The translations under genes and the position numbers were made by a program. This document shows positions 46,968 to 55,879 of a stretch of 64,000 nucleotides of DNA, piece by piece. This stretch comes from CAUZIZ01 sp965219005 (GTDB taxonomy: Bacteria; Acidobacteriota; UBA6911; RPQK01; JAJDTT01). The stretch spans positions 62,001-126,000 of the forward strand of contig CBDCMS010000001.1 of NCBI GenBank assembly GCA_965219005.1, given 5' to 3'. How positions within the stretch are numbered: the first letter of the stretch is position 1; every line of letters begins with the position of its first letter. The notes below the pieces were generated by a model. It was not told the origin of the DNA and made no database searches. It was given only the letters and a program-made list of their open reading frames with translations.

Positions 46968-47362
46968 GGCACTCCCCACTTCGGGGGGGTGCGGGGGTCT
47001 CAGCCCGCCTACCGGAACAGCAAACCTGTCCCGCTATGTTCCGGGAAGCTCGGCAACCGGGTTCGGCCTCAGGCCCTGCAGACTGGGTGTTTGCTGGGAG
47101 CTATGGGGAACCGGGACAAACGGGGAAAGTGGTGGGATGTGCGTGGTCCGATCCCCGGTACCCTTCATATAAGGCACTCCCCACTTCGGGGGGGGGGTGC
47201 GGGGGTCTCAGCCCGCCTACCGGAACAGCAAACCTGTCCCGCTATGTTCCGGGAAGCTCGGCAACCGGGTTCGGCCTCAGGCCCTGCAGACTGGGTGTTT
47301 GCTGGGAGCTATGGGGAACCGGGACAAACGGGGAAAGTGGTGGGATGTGCGTGGTCCGATAC
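46951..47362 (+). repeat. Two tandem ~205-bp repeat units
   Basis: CGGTACCCTTCATATAAGGC starts at 46951 and again at 47156. The two units are nearly identical; the second has two extra G in a G-run. Each contains GGGGTGCGGGGGTCTCAGCC and ends near GTGCGTGGTCCGAT. The first unit follows the point where the kinase gene breaks off. No gene is assigned up to 47437. Confidence 0.9.
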
Positions 47363-47437
47363 TAAACTCGGGAAAGTTCAAGGTAATCCAAGCTTTGGGG
47401 CTTTGAAGCTTTCAGGTCCGAGGCTACAATACCTTCC

Positions 47438-49000
47438 ATGTTTCAACCTTACTTTGTGCTCTGCAGGTTGCAGCTGTGCTTGGCGATTTTGGTGTGTCAG
47501 CTCACTCTGGCTGGCGAGGAAACGCGCGACAGGAAATCCCTCCGATATGTGTTTCTCGAGTCTGGCGTTCGTCAACTCTTCTTGGATGACTTCAATCTGG
47601 GGGCTCTCTATCGGGTGGAACGGAAGATTCACCAGCCTCACAAGTACGAAGGCAATCCGGTGATAAGAGCCGACCAGCCTTGGGAGAAGGCACCTGGACG
47701 GTACGCTGCTCCGGGTAAGACAGCAGCCCAGACCGAGGTGCTCTCGGCTACAAGTGCTCCTATCTGGGATCCGGAAGAGAAGGTCTGGAAGATCTGGTAT
47801 GGCAGCCGGGGTGGTACCGGATTCGCCCGCTCCCGGGATGGTATCGTGTGGGAAAAGCCGAACCTGGGCAAGAAGGAATTTCAGGGGTCTCGAAAAAACA
47901 ATCTGGTAGCAGTGAAGGGTGAACCCGAGGCCTCTGTGCCGCATGTGATCTGGGATCCAATGGCGAACAGGGAGGAGCGCTACAAGGGTCTTCTCACGGG
48001 ACCGAGCGGACACGGACGCAAACCTGTGGTGTCAGCCGATGGCTACGAGTTCACCGTCCTGAACGTTCCGCTTATCCCCAGCCAGGATACTTCTCAACTG
48101 ACCTTCGACGAGATGGGGAAGCAGTACATTCTCACGGTCAAGCATCGGGGCCCTTTCGGCCGGTCGGTCTTTCTCAGCCTCAGCAAGGATTTCAGGAACT
48201 GGACCGAGCCCGAACTGATCTTTCACGCCGACGCCCTGGATCAGCAGCTGGGCGCGGAGCGGATTCGTGAGCACCTGGTCAATCCCAAGCTCTACACCCC
48301 GCTGTTCAACGAACCTTCGCAGTACAACACTGAGATCTACAAGATGCCCATATTTCCCTACGAAGGGATCTACATTGGATTCCCCAACTACTTCGAGTCC
48401 AGCGGGATCACCCCACCTCACCACAACAACCAGGACGGGGTAAACTCGGCCAAGCTGGCCACCAGTCGTGACCTTCGCACCTGGGTCAAGGTGGGAAACC
48501 GTGATGTTTTCCTCCCGGTCTCGGAGTTGGGTGAGGGTGTGATCGATACGGCCCAGGTGTTTCCGCTATCGCGCCCGATCCGCAAGGGAGACGAGCTCTG
48601 GATCTACTACAGCGGCCTGGACGTTCGCTACCCGGCGGAGGGTGCCTTCAAGCGAGCCATCCATCTAGCACGGTTGCGGCGAGATGGCTTCGTTTCCTTC
48701 TGGGCCGACGAGAGCGGTGGGTTCGTCGAGACGCGTGCCGTGCAGTTCGAAGGAAATCGACTCTTCGTCAACGCCGATGCTTCAAAAGGAGAGCTCCGTG
48801 CAGAGGTAATAGACGAGCGAGGGCGAACGGTCCTGAAAGGATGGAGCAGGGATCTTTCGCAAGCGGTCGATTCAGACCATCTGCGCGTCGAGCTATCCTG
48901 GCAGGGGCAGCAGGGCATTCAAGGCCTCAAGGGAAAGAACGTCCGCTTCCGTTTCCACCTGAAGGAAGCCCACCTATTCTCATTCTGGATCGAACCCTGA
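47438..49000 (+). CDS. Secreted glycosidase-like protein (beta-propeller, GH32/43-like)
   Basis: The 520-residue product has a signal peptide and then VRQLFLDDFNLGALYRVERK, KIWYGSRGGTGFARSRDGIV, and repeated blade-like motifs (RSVFLSLSKDFRNWTEPELI, VNSAKLATSRDLRTWVKVGN) as in five-bladed glycosidase families. A C-terminal beta domain (NADASKGELRAEVIDERGR to LKEAHLFSFWIE) is shared by many planctomycete and acidobacterial proteins. It is a close paralog of the gene at 55880-57400. Catalytic acids cannot be fixed with confidence (LFLDD at residue ~49 is one candidate). A periplasmic or extracellular role in carbohydrate breakdown is likely. Confidence 0.8.
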   Translation: MFQPYFVLCRLQLCLAILVCQLTLAGEETRDRKSLRYVFLESGVRQLFLDDFNLGALYRVERKIHQPHKYEGNPVIRADQPWEKAPGRYAAPGKTAAQTEVLSATSAPIWDPEEKVWKIWYGSRGGTGFARSRDGIVWEKPNLGKKEFQGSRKNNLVAVKGEPEASVPHVIWDPMANREERYKGLLTGPSGHGRKPVVSADGYEFTVLNVPLIPSQDTSQLTFDEMGKQYILTVKHRGPFGRSVFLSLSKDFRNWTEPELIFHADALDQQLGAERIREHLVNPKLYTPLFNEPSQYNTEIYKMPIFPYEGIYIGFPNYFESSGITPPHHNNQDGVNSAKLATSRDLRTWVKVGNRDVFLPVSELGEGVIDTAQVFPLSRPIRKGDELWIYYSGLDVRYPAEGAFKRAIHLARLRRDGFVSFWADESGGFVETRAVQFEGNRLFVNADASKGELRAEVIDERGRTVLKGWSRDLSQAVDSDHLRVELSWQGQQGIQGLKGKNVRFRFHLKEAHLFSFWIEP

Positions 49001-49415
49001 GCCGTGGACATTAACCAAGGGAAGGAGGCGGTCGAGTTTCGTGTGGTCAATGGCGGACAGTTCATTGATGGAGTATCCAAGGGTCTCGACAAAGGTCTGA
49101 TAAATCGCGATGAGAGAATAGTAATGTCGATGGTGAAATCTCCGTGAGCCGAGGGACAGACGGTGAGTCCCTGCGAGCAAGGATCCGCTTCAAGTCACGA
49201 AAGGGTTGGTTCTCAAAGCTGATCAGACGGTTCTCGATCAAGATTGACCTTACACACCTTTTCAAATGATTACGGGGTTGACGCGCTTCTGTACATAAAG
49301 GCGACATCCCCGAGCCAACCCCCTCCCCCCGTTCTGCGGGGGTTTTCAGTTATCCCCTGACGGCATCTGTCGCCTTTCTATGCTGAAAGCGACATCAGCG
49401 ACCACTGCCCCACAC
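49001..49415. other. Gene-poor stretch
   Basis: No gene recognised; it contains one terminator-like hairpin (49324-49346) and ends at a Tn3-type repeat. Confidence 0.5.
49324..49346 (+). terminator. Rho-independent terminator-like hairpin
   Basis: CCCCC and GGGGG form the stem around GTTCTGC, followed by TTTT. It is about 320 bp after the glycosidase-like gene. Confidence 0.5.
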
Positions 49416-49880
49416 GGGTTCTATTCCAACAAAGGTACGTAATGCGACATGGGGTCGCGTGTAAGCCCTTCTGGACACGGAAATTTCGCCGCTTTCGCGA
49501 CTCCAGGTTCCCCAGGGCCGTTCAGGCTGCCAATTTTGGGGGTCGAATTCCCACCGTATCCTCAAGCTTCTCGGTCGTGGTTGCTGTCGCAATCCGTGAT
49601 CTTCTGGGACAGGTAGAGATAGTTCCACCAAATGATGCTGTTCTTCACCAAGCGCCTGCAGGCCTCGCATCCAGCTCGGGCTGACGGCGGGCCTGGTAGG
49701 CGTAGATGGCTGCACGCTGGGGTCGATCCTGCCCCATTCGAACAGCTGCTTGGGGTCGACAGTTGTCTGTCGCGATCAATGCACATGACCGGCGGCTCCT
49801 AAGCTGACAGCCGTCACTCGAATTCCTTGGGTGGGCGGACAGCAGCAGTTGGCCGCGAGCTGTGCCCTTCGGATGACCTT
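49416..49880 (-). mobile_element. Tn3-type relic (type C), second copy
   Basis: Starts with a type C terminal repeat (GGGTTCTATTCCAACAAAGG) and continues colinear with 19024-19555, but with about 70 bp missing in the former transposase tail (the segment encoding GEYDFSDEKL). Homology ends at GTGCCCTTCG. The RRLVKNSIIWWNYLYLSQKI segment of tnpA is readable on the minus strand. Confidence 0.7.
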
Positions 49881-50042
49881 CCATCGGGAAATCCCGCGCA
49901 GCGTCGCGCAAGCGTCCTTGTTCCACTCCACGAGCGCGTCATGACGGAACCCCGCCCCATGGGTGCCGAGCACAAGCCTACCAGCCCCCGTGAAGAGCTC
50001 CAAAGCGTGGCATGGAGCGGCGAGCGGCCGCTGTACTGACAT
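49876..50042 (-). pseudogene. DNA cytosine-5 methyltransferase N-terminal fragment
   Basis: The frame starting at 50042 encodes HALELFTGAGRLVLGTHGAG, FRHDALVEWNKDACATLRG, matching motifs I and II of C5-cytosine methylases (AdoMet binding). It is cut after about 55 codons by the Tn3-type relic. Motif IV with the catalytic Cys is absent. Confidence 0.65.
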
Positions 50043-50164
50043 CTCTTGTTTCCATTGGCAAGACGATTCTCTCTTCTTGGCCCTGCTCTCGGAAACCTAA
50101 AGTGCCAAGCCCGCCCTTTAATCCCAGTTGCCCGGAAGGGTGTGGCAGCAGGTGGAGTGGGGGA

Positions 50165-50215
50165 GTCCTCACCTCAAACCGAAATCCGCTCCACGATATT
50201 TCTCGTCACCCGAGG
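50165..50215 (-). pseudogene. Tyrosine recombinase 3' end fragment
   Basis: Minus strand encodes RVTRNIVERISV-stop, nearly identical to the end of the recombinase at 19605-20133. The ~30 bp after the stop (ACTCCCCCACTCCACCTGCT) also match, so a piece of that locus was copied here. Confidence 0.65.
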
Positions 50216-50264
50216 TAGAGTAAAACCCAACAAAGGTACATAAACCGTCATAGGATTTGATCGG

Positions 50265-50302
50265 CTTAGCGTGCGTTTTCGTTCCATTGTTCCTCGACCC
50301 CC
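50265..50302 (-). repeat. Tn3-type 38-bp terminal repeat, type A
   Basis: The reverse complement is identical over all 38 bp to 15109-15146. Its inner side faces left. No matching partner lies within the nearby sequence. A degenerate type C end (CCAACAAAGGTACATAA) is at about 50227. Confidence 0.75.
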
Positions 50303-50822
50303 AATCAGTGGGAGTCAGGTAGGGGAGTGGGGGATTTCCTGTAGCGTAGCAGACCCAGCAAATCCGTCAATTCGGTGAGGGGTAAGACCTGAAGTCAGGG
50401 AGCGATCGGAGATTCTCGCCAAACCCCCACTTTGACGCAAGATAACAGATTTTATCATGCATTCAAACCAGCAGAGCGGCGAGGGCCCCATTACCCCCCA
50501 TCAGCTCTGGTGGATCGTACGGAAGTGTTTACAGAAGGATCGCGAGCATTCAAGGAAAAACATGAACCGACCCAAGAGCTCATGAGTCGCACCCTCTGCC
50601 GGGAAACCAGACCTGCCAGATGCGTTTCACGGGGTAGGGGAGTGGGTGAGTGGATCTGCCTGACCAAGCTCTCACAATCGAGACAGGGCCGAGAGAGGTT
50701 GGATACAGGGTTCTCCCTTGGACCCAGTGTAACCCCAAGCTACCCTGCCCAACCTGGCCCTCGACCCCACTGTTTTTATCGGCAGTGGTGGTAGACCGGG
50801 ATAGGGGAGTAGGCGGTCGGTA
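50303..50822. other. Gene-poor stretch with TAGGGGAGT motifs
   Basis: No gene recognised. The motif TAGGGGAGT recurs at about 50321, 50635 and 50803. It may be debris of the recombinase locus, which contains the same word. Confidence 0.35.
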
Positions 50823-51275
50823 CTATCCAGGAATTGCCCGGAGTTGTGGGAGCGAGTCGAGCTGGTCGTTGGTTTGATGGAGAAGGGAACTGCCGGCGGG
50901 CCGATGAGAAGTAATCCAGCTTTCCACAATCTTGCCGTCAGCGATCCGAAAGATGCCAATCTCGGTGAGCGTGAGAGTGTTGCCCGTGGGGATGCCGTCC
51001 CACTCACGTTTGTCAGTGCCGCGAGTTGTCCAGCGAGCTACGACCTTATCCTCTTCGGCGATGAGGTCCTCCAGGGTCATCCGAAAGCCAGCAAGGGTGG
51101 CGTGCACCAGGCTGACTTGTTGTTTGAATCCTCGGACTCCCGGCGCTAATCCCTCAGCGGGACGCGTGTGATCGACGTAATCAGGGGCGAGAATCTCATC
51201 CGCCACCTTGAGGTTGCCTCGGTTCCAAACCTCCTGAAACAGCCGCCGAACGACCGCCCTATTTTCTGCTGACAT
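50823..51275 (-). CDS. SnoaL-like/ester cyclase family protein
   Basis: The 150-residue product has the SnoaL-like alpha+beta barrel pattern: NRAVVRRLFQEVWNRGNLKV, ADEILAPDYVDHTRPAEGLA, GVRGFKQQVSLVHATLAGFR, then DKVVARWTTRGTDKREWDGI and FRIADGKIVESW. Members include polyketide cyclases and many proteins of unknown role. Start ATG 51275 has GGAAGGGAG upstream. The last ~25 residues differ from the usual ending and may have been changed by rearrangement. No partner genes. Confidence 0.8.
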   Translation of the reverse strand: MSAENRAVVRRLFQEVWNRGNLKVADEILAPDYVDHTRPAEGLAPGVRGFKQQVSLVHATLAGFRMTLEDLIAEEDKVVARWTTRGTDKREWDGIPTGNTLTLTEIGIFRIADGKIVESWITSHRPAGSSLLHQTNDQLDSLPQLRAIPG

Positions 51276-51736
51276 GAAAGTGCTCCCTTCCTCTCTTCAA
51301 TAGAAGATGAGCTGAAGAGCGCCGAGATGCAAAAAAGGAGGTGGGAAGTTTTGTGACCCTCCAGATCCACAGAAACTGTGGAAAGAGTGTGGGCTTGGTT
51401 ACAGATAGAGAATCCGGCAGCGAGTAGGAGCAGTTTGCACTGATGGTGTGCACGCTGGAGTAGGGGAGGTAAGAGCGAATGGATCACTCTTATAGGGATA
51501 GATGCCGAACCTCATGGCGGGTGGCAGCGCGTTTGTTCTTTGGCATGAGGAGATTTGTAGGGAAGGGGGGTGTCTATCAAACTATAGTCTGGTAGACACC
51601 TTAAGCGTAGAAAAATAGCCCTGAAAAATCAAGGGTTTAGAGGGGCGGTTTCAGGAGGGTTTGTTAGACACCCGGATTTCTCCCTTTTCAGGGGCCCCGT
51701 CTATAATCACAGAAGCGTGTACGCTCCGGCTTTATA
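51276..51736. other. Gene-poor stretch with palindrome and repeated motif
   Basis: A near-perfect 32-bp palindrome lies at 51569-51600 (GGTGTCTATCAAACTA, TAGTCTGGTAGACACC). GGAGGGTTTGTTAGACACCC at 51654-51673 also occurs at 13798. These look like ends of an unknown small element. No gene recognised. Confidence 0.45.
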
Positions 51737-52259
51737 GGGTACCGCCCAGATTGCTGTAAAAATACAACATAAGGACCCGTTCCTAGCGGGCGAGGGCGCG
51801 ATCAGGGCCGTACTGGCCGTAGAGAATGACGTTGTCCCATTCGATCGGCTCCTCACGTGCTACAGCAGCGTCTGGTTGACGCCTTCCTAGGCGGCATCGG
51901 CAGAGCGCACCGTCTTCGGCTCCCCGCCGGCGGGGAGGGTGTCGAAAAAAACGACCGTCTTGCTCGACGCTATCCGACTACACAATGCTATGGATACTAC
52001 AGTCAGTAATCGTCGAAATAGACCGTATTTCGCCTTTTCTTGGACGTCACGTGGAAGCCAGTCTCTTGTCCGCTTGAGCGCCGCATCGAGGAGTTGCTGG
52101 GGACGCTTCAGCCCGGCGATGGCCTGCTGGTCAACGAACTGTCGCTGCTCGGCCGCGCAAAGGGGCCTTGGGGAATGTCCAAGCTCGACGGCAAAGAGCT
52201 GGCGAGAGGGTAGCGCCCAGAGCTTATGTTGTATTTTTACAGCAATCTGGGCGCTACCC
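51737..52259 (+). mobile_element. Miniature Tn3-type element (type B) with resolvase relic
   Basis: 37-bp inverted repeats (GGGTACCGCCCAGATTGCTG ... CATAAG) at 51737-51773 and 52223-52259 differ at a single base. At 523 bp it cannot encode a transposase. At about 52075-52160 the plus strand encodes RRIEELLGTLQPGDGLLVNE, typical of serine resolvases, so the element probably derives from a Tn3-type transposon by internal deletion. No matching target duplication is seen. Confidence 0.75.
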
Positions 52260-52549
52260 TCACTTCTCCGGCAATAATCGCTTGTCCGCTGCACAAGCCC
52301 ATCCTTCCGCCACCGGATCACGGTGATGGTCGACGAGCAGTTCCGATCCAAGGGTCGGCCAGCTGGGTCTCACCAGACTAGATCCACGCAGGATCACACC
52401 AGCATGGGAATCACGAGGGCACTACAAAGAGAATCAGAACATCTCGGACGCAGCTCCTTGAAGCACATATTCAATCTCTATGCGAGCATCAACTATGTCC
52501 CGCAGCCGCTACGGCCAATTCAGGAGAACCGGCCTTCCGAGCTCCAGCC
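52260..52549. other. Gene-poor stretch
   Basis: No gene or repeat recognised. Confidence 0.4.
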
Positions 52550-53012
52550 TCACGGCCGGAATCGGATGGAGTACAGATCGCCGTCCTTGATCACGAACCC
52601 CAGAGGCGGAGTGGCATCGGAATCGGCTTCCCCCTCCGTCTCCCAGGTCTCCCATTCGGCAATGTGACTGTCCAGATTCGCCCGGTCTGTAATGATGCGG
52701 ACGTAACCCGCCTGTTCTAAAGCTCGATAGTAAGCCAGTTGCCCATGGGCGACGCCGTAGGCCTGGGCCGGTGACGCGTAATCCATGTGGGGAACGGGCT
52801 GACCAGTACAGCGAGCAAACAGGGTGACAACGCTGAGCGCCATTCGACCTTGACGCATCTCCGGGAATGCAACTGTACCTTGAGCGCGTCCCTTACCGGG
52901 GGTTGCAACTTCCTGCGTGCGGATTGCGGATGGTGTATGCGGAACGCAGCAAGTCTCGGTTTCCTTGCAGTGCGTTCATGGAAAGATCGAGATGGGCGTC
53001 GATAATTATCAT
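52550..53012 (-). pseudogene. Membrane dipeptidase (peptidase M19) N-terminal fragment
   Basis: Starting at ATG 53012 the frame reads MIIIDAHLDLSMNALQGNRD (metal-binding H-x-D of M19). A frameshift near 52880 moves it to TVAFPEMRQGRMALSVVTLF, then HMDYASPAQAYGVAHGQLAY and DRANLDSHIAEWETWE, all typical of M19 proteins. At GFVI the homology switches to KDGDLYSIRF-stop, the tail motif of the glycosidase-like family. It is a frameshifted, truncated hybrid. Confidence 0.8.
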
Positions 53013-53056
53013 GAGCCAGCTTCTCCTCTAAGAAATCTTGCTAAGGTGGAGGGCGC

Positions 53057-53335
53057 CTAGACATGGTCGCCATCCACCTTTGCCAGGTTGATATTGCGCT
53101 TGAGATGAGATCTCGTGTCGATAACGTGATCATCTACCAGGAGCTGTTTCTGGAGACCGATTCTCAGCTCCGGTTGGCACCAGACCCGAAGTGGCAAGAT
53201 GACGACAAGCGCAACCACCAGGAATGGACCTGATAACCAACGCAGCAAATGTCTGGTCGATCGTTTCAACGCTGAGCGAACTCCCTGCAACCAAAGGACG
53301 GGGCCAGGGTAGGGCAAGGAGAAGGCAAAAGACAA
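53057..53335 (-). pseudogene. N-terminal fragment of a glycosidase-like protein
   Basis: After a hydrophobic leader (LSGPFLVVALVVILPLRVWC) the frame has LQKQLLVDDHVIDTRSHLKR, matching the opening of the proteins at 47438 and 55880 (LLLDDYLIGSLYRVERR). It stops after about 30 more residues. Divergent from the sialidase gene. Confidence 0.5.
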
Positions 53336-53412
53336 GGTACGGGCGGTGTGCTACACTTCTGCCGATAGTCGATAAACTGGATCTCAATCCCGAAAGAACG
53401 AGGAATCTGGAC

Positions 53413-54555
53413 ATGAACAGCAACAAACAAGCAGCAGTCGCCCTTTGCCTGTTCGTCTCTATTGGCAGTCCCGCCGGCGCCCAGGATCAGGAATCCATCG
53501 ACGGCGGCGTAATCTATGACTACGATCCAGCGACGAAGCTGGGCGATGCTGTATTCGGGACGCTCATCTCCGATCTGGAACACGATGCCCCGGGTAGAAA
53601 CTCTCACGGGGGACCCGTTTGCCTGGAGTATCCGAACGGTCAGATCGTCGCCTTCAACACCAACAACAGCGACCACAATATGGATGGTTGGAGCGAGTAC
53701 GCAGTGAGTCGAGACGGCGGCAGGAGCTGGGACATGTACAACAGGTTTCCGTATTCCTTCGACGCCTACTTGAGAGATCTCAGCCGCCCGGCCTTCGTCG
53801 AAGCGGGCCTGGTCACCGAAAAGGGGACGGTGGTGCTCTTCATTAGCCACTTCCAGCTTGCCAAAATCCCTCGATTAGAACGTGGCACACGAAGCATGAG
53901 CGGCTTCATGAGGAGCTTCGACCAGGGTGCCAGCTGGACCCACTACGAGTCTCTCGATGGCTCCTTCGTCGGCTATGGGGTGGGCACGGTGGTGGACGGG
54001 GGAACCAACTACATCGTGCTCGACTCCGCCAATAGGGGACCCCACGTTCTGTACGTCAGTACCAACGACGGGCGAACCTGGCAGAAGCGGAGCACCCTCC
54101 CTCTTCAGGACGAGAAATCGTACGGGGCGGTGACCCTGATGGGGAATGGCGGACTGCTGGCTGGAGCCTACGACAGTGACGATGAGTATCACTTCTACTA
54201 CTGCATCAGCATGGATCAGGGACGTAGCTGGAGTGAACAGAGGAAGGCACGCGTCGACAAGAAGGTGCGAGACCCTGAGCTGGCCTACCTCGACGGCCGG
54301 TACTATCTGCACGGGCGATCGGGAAGCTACGGAGAGGGGTCAGATCGATTCGTTCTATACCAGTCCTCCGATGGAGAGAACTGGGGCGAGGGAATCATCG
54401 TCAGCAGCAATACCGGAAGAGGCGACGGCTACAGCGCCAATTGTAGGATCGGCAAGTACGACGACGGGGCTCCTGATCAGGTGATGGTGCTTTACAGCAT
54501 CCAGTACAAGGGAGTCGACACCAACGAGTACGTCTTTTTCATAAAGCCCAACTAG
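53413..54555 (+). CDS. Secreted sialidase-like (BNR repeat) protein
   Basis: The 380-residue product has a signal peptide cleaved near AGAQ-DQ. It carries five Asp-box motifs (SRDGGRSWDMY, SFDQGASWTHY, STNDGRTWQKR, SMDQGRSWSEQ, SSDGENWGEG) that mark the blades of six-bladed sialidase-type propellers. An N-terminal SHGGPVCLEYPNGQIVAFN fits the FRIP-like region, though the exact Arg triad cannot be assigned. It probably acts outside the cytoplasm on glycans, alongside the neighbouring glycosidase-like genes. GAGGAA precedes the start. Confidence 0.82.
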   Translation: MNSNKQAAVALCLFVSIGSPAGAQDQESIDGGVIYDYDPATKLGDAVFGTLISDLEHDAPGRNSHGGPVCLEYPNGQIVAFNTNNSDHNMDGWSEYAVSRDGGRSWDMYNRFPYSFDAYLRDLSRPAFVEAGLVTEKGTVVLFISHFQLAKIPRLERGTRSMSGFMRSFDQGASWTHYESLDGSFVGYGVGTVVDGGTNYIVLDSANRGPHVLYVSTNDGRTWQKRSTLPLQDEKSYGAVTLMGNGGLLAGAYDSDDEYHFYYCISMDQGRSWSEQRKARVDKKVRDPELAYLDGRYYLHGRSGSYGEGSDRFVLYQSSDGENWGEGIIVSSNTGRGDGYSANCRIGKYDDGAPDQVMVLYSIQYKGVDTNEYVFFIKPN

Positions 54556-54878
54556 TGTCCACTTAACGCGACCGGCTGAGACATCCTCAATAGAACGCGG
54601 TATGGGCAGGCACAAATGCCCTGTGTCCAGGCGGCAAAGGCTCGGTCTGGGAGCAGCCGATAATGGACTTCCTTGAGATGGTGGCGACCGTGGTACAGAA
54701 TTCTGCACGCCACTCCCTCAAGTGGGTCGTCCTGGGCCTTCTGAGCACCTGTCTGGCGTCGGAGCGGTTCTTCTTCGAGCTCTGGCCCGACGTGGACATG
54801 AGTGTGGCGGGGGAGCTCCGTGCGGTCGAGAATCAGAGGTAACCGGATCGAGTATTACGATGTGGGCAGAGGAGAGGT
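54556..54878. other. Intergenic stretch with a small open frame
   Basis: A 59-codon plus-strand frame (54663-54842) contains a hydrophobic stretch but has no known family. Nothing else seen. Confidence 0.35.
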
Positions 54879-55523
54879 GGACCAGCGGGCGTATTTGAAC
54901 AGAATGTTGCGTTTAGCTCTACCGTTTTTTCGTAGACGCAACATTCTGCGCGAAAACGCTTCCTCAAATGCGCGGTACCCCGGGCTCGCAGGGTACGTGA
55001 TTCATGCAGCTCCTGCGCGGTCAATATGGATCAGTAGGAGTCTAGGAACCGTAACTCACTTTCTTGGGCGCACTGCCGCGAAATCGTGGGTTTCGGAGAC
55101 ACACTTCTGCGTCGAGTGGGGCGACATCACTTCGATTTCAACTAGGCCCTCGCGTGATATAAGCCGTTCCACGAACCGCATCATCGATCGCCTAGAGACC
55201 GCTCTGGGTCGCCTTGAGTCGGATCGCCGCGTTGCACCATGACAGGCCGCTCCTAATCAAGATCGACGTACCTGATTTCAAGGTATTGGGCAAAATGCTG
55301 CGAGGTTACACGCTAAGGTCACCTGCCGGGCGAATCCGGTCCCAAAGAAGGCTTCCGAGCCGGCTCTGACTCTGCTGCCCAGCGGAGCTTGGGTAGCTTT
55401 TTCAGACAACCAGTGGGCCGCCCAACCAATTGATTTCACAGGGCTTGCTGTTACCGTATATTTTTACACCATTTTGCCCGCTACCCTAAACGCAACATTC
55501 TGTTCAAATACGCCCGCTGGTCC
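54879..55523. mobile_element. Miniature inverted-repeat element (type D) with nested element
   Basis: Perfect 38-bp inverted repeats (GGACCAGCGGGCGTATTTGA ... GCGTTTAG) at 54879-54916 and 55486-55523 bound 645 bp with no transposase. Just inside the left end, AGAATGTTGCGT pairs with ACGCAACATTCT as a long hairpin (about 54900-54949). A second, weaker pair of ends lies at 55282-55317 and 55450-55486 (GGGCAAAATG core), perhaps a nested element of about 205 bp. The layout fits Tn3-type miniature elements. Confidence 0.7.
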
Positions 55524-55879
55524 AGGTTGCTCAACGAATCGGCGGTCAGAAGTTTGGATGAAGGGTTGGAAGAGACCTTGACCTTACACCGGCTGGGGCT
55601 TTTTCCTGAATTGGGGATCAGTTTTAAGACCACTAATTGCATCGAATCCATTCTCTCCCAGATCCGGAAGGGCAATGTCAGGGGACGGCATCCATAGAAA
55701 TCGGAAGGATAGGCGCAACTCAATCCGCCTTTTCCGCTGACACTCGGAATCTCGTTCGCGGCGAAGCTGGACCAGCGGGAGCATTTGAACGAAAACCTAC
55801 GGTTTCGCGATAGGGTGCAACCGTCGCCCCTCGCGCCTTAGCGTGGATTCCTGTTCCATTGCTACTCGGACCCCAATCT
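55524..55879. other. Gene-poor stretch with a type D end
   Basis: Bases 55769-55807 (AGCGGGAGCATTTGAACG, AAAACCTACGGTTTCG) repeat 14728-14765. No gene recognised. Confidence 0.45.

Noticed and set aside
46949..47406. Open frames through the 205-bp tandem repeats as a repeat protein
   Set aside because: The unit length is not a multiple of three between units once the G-run difference is counted, and the translation has no protein-like character.
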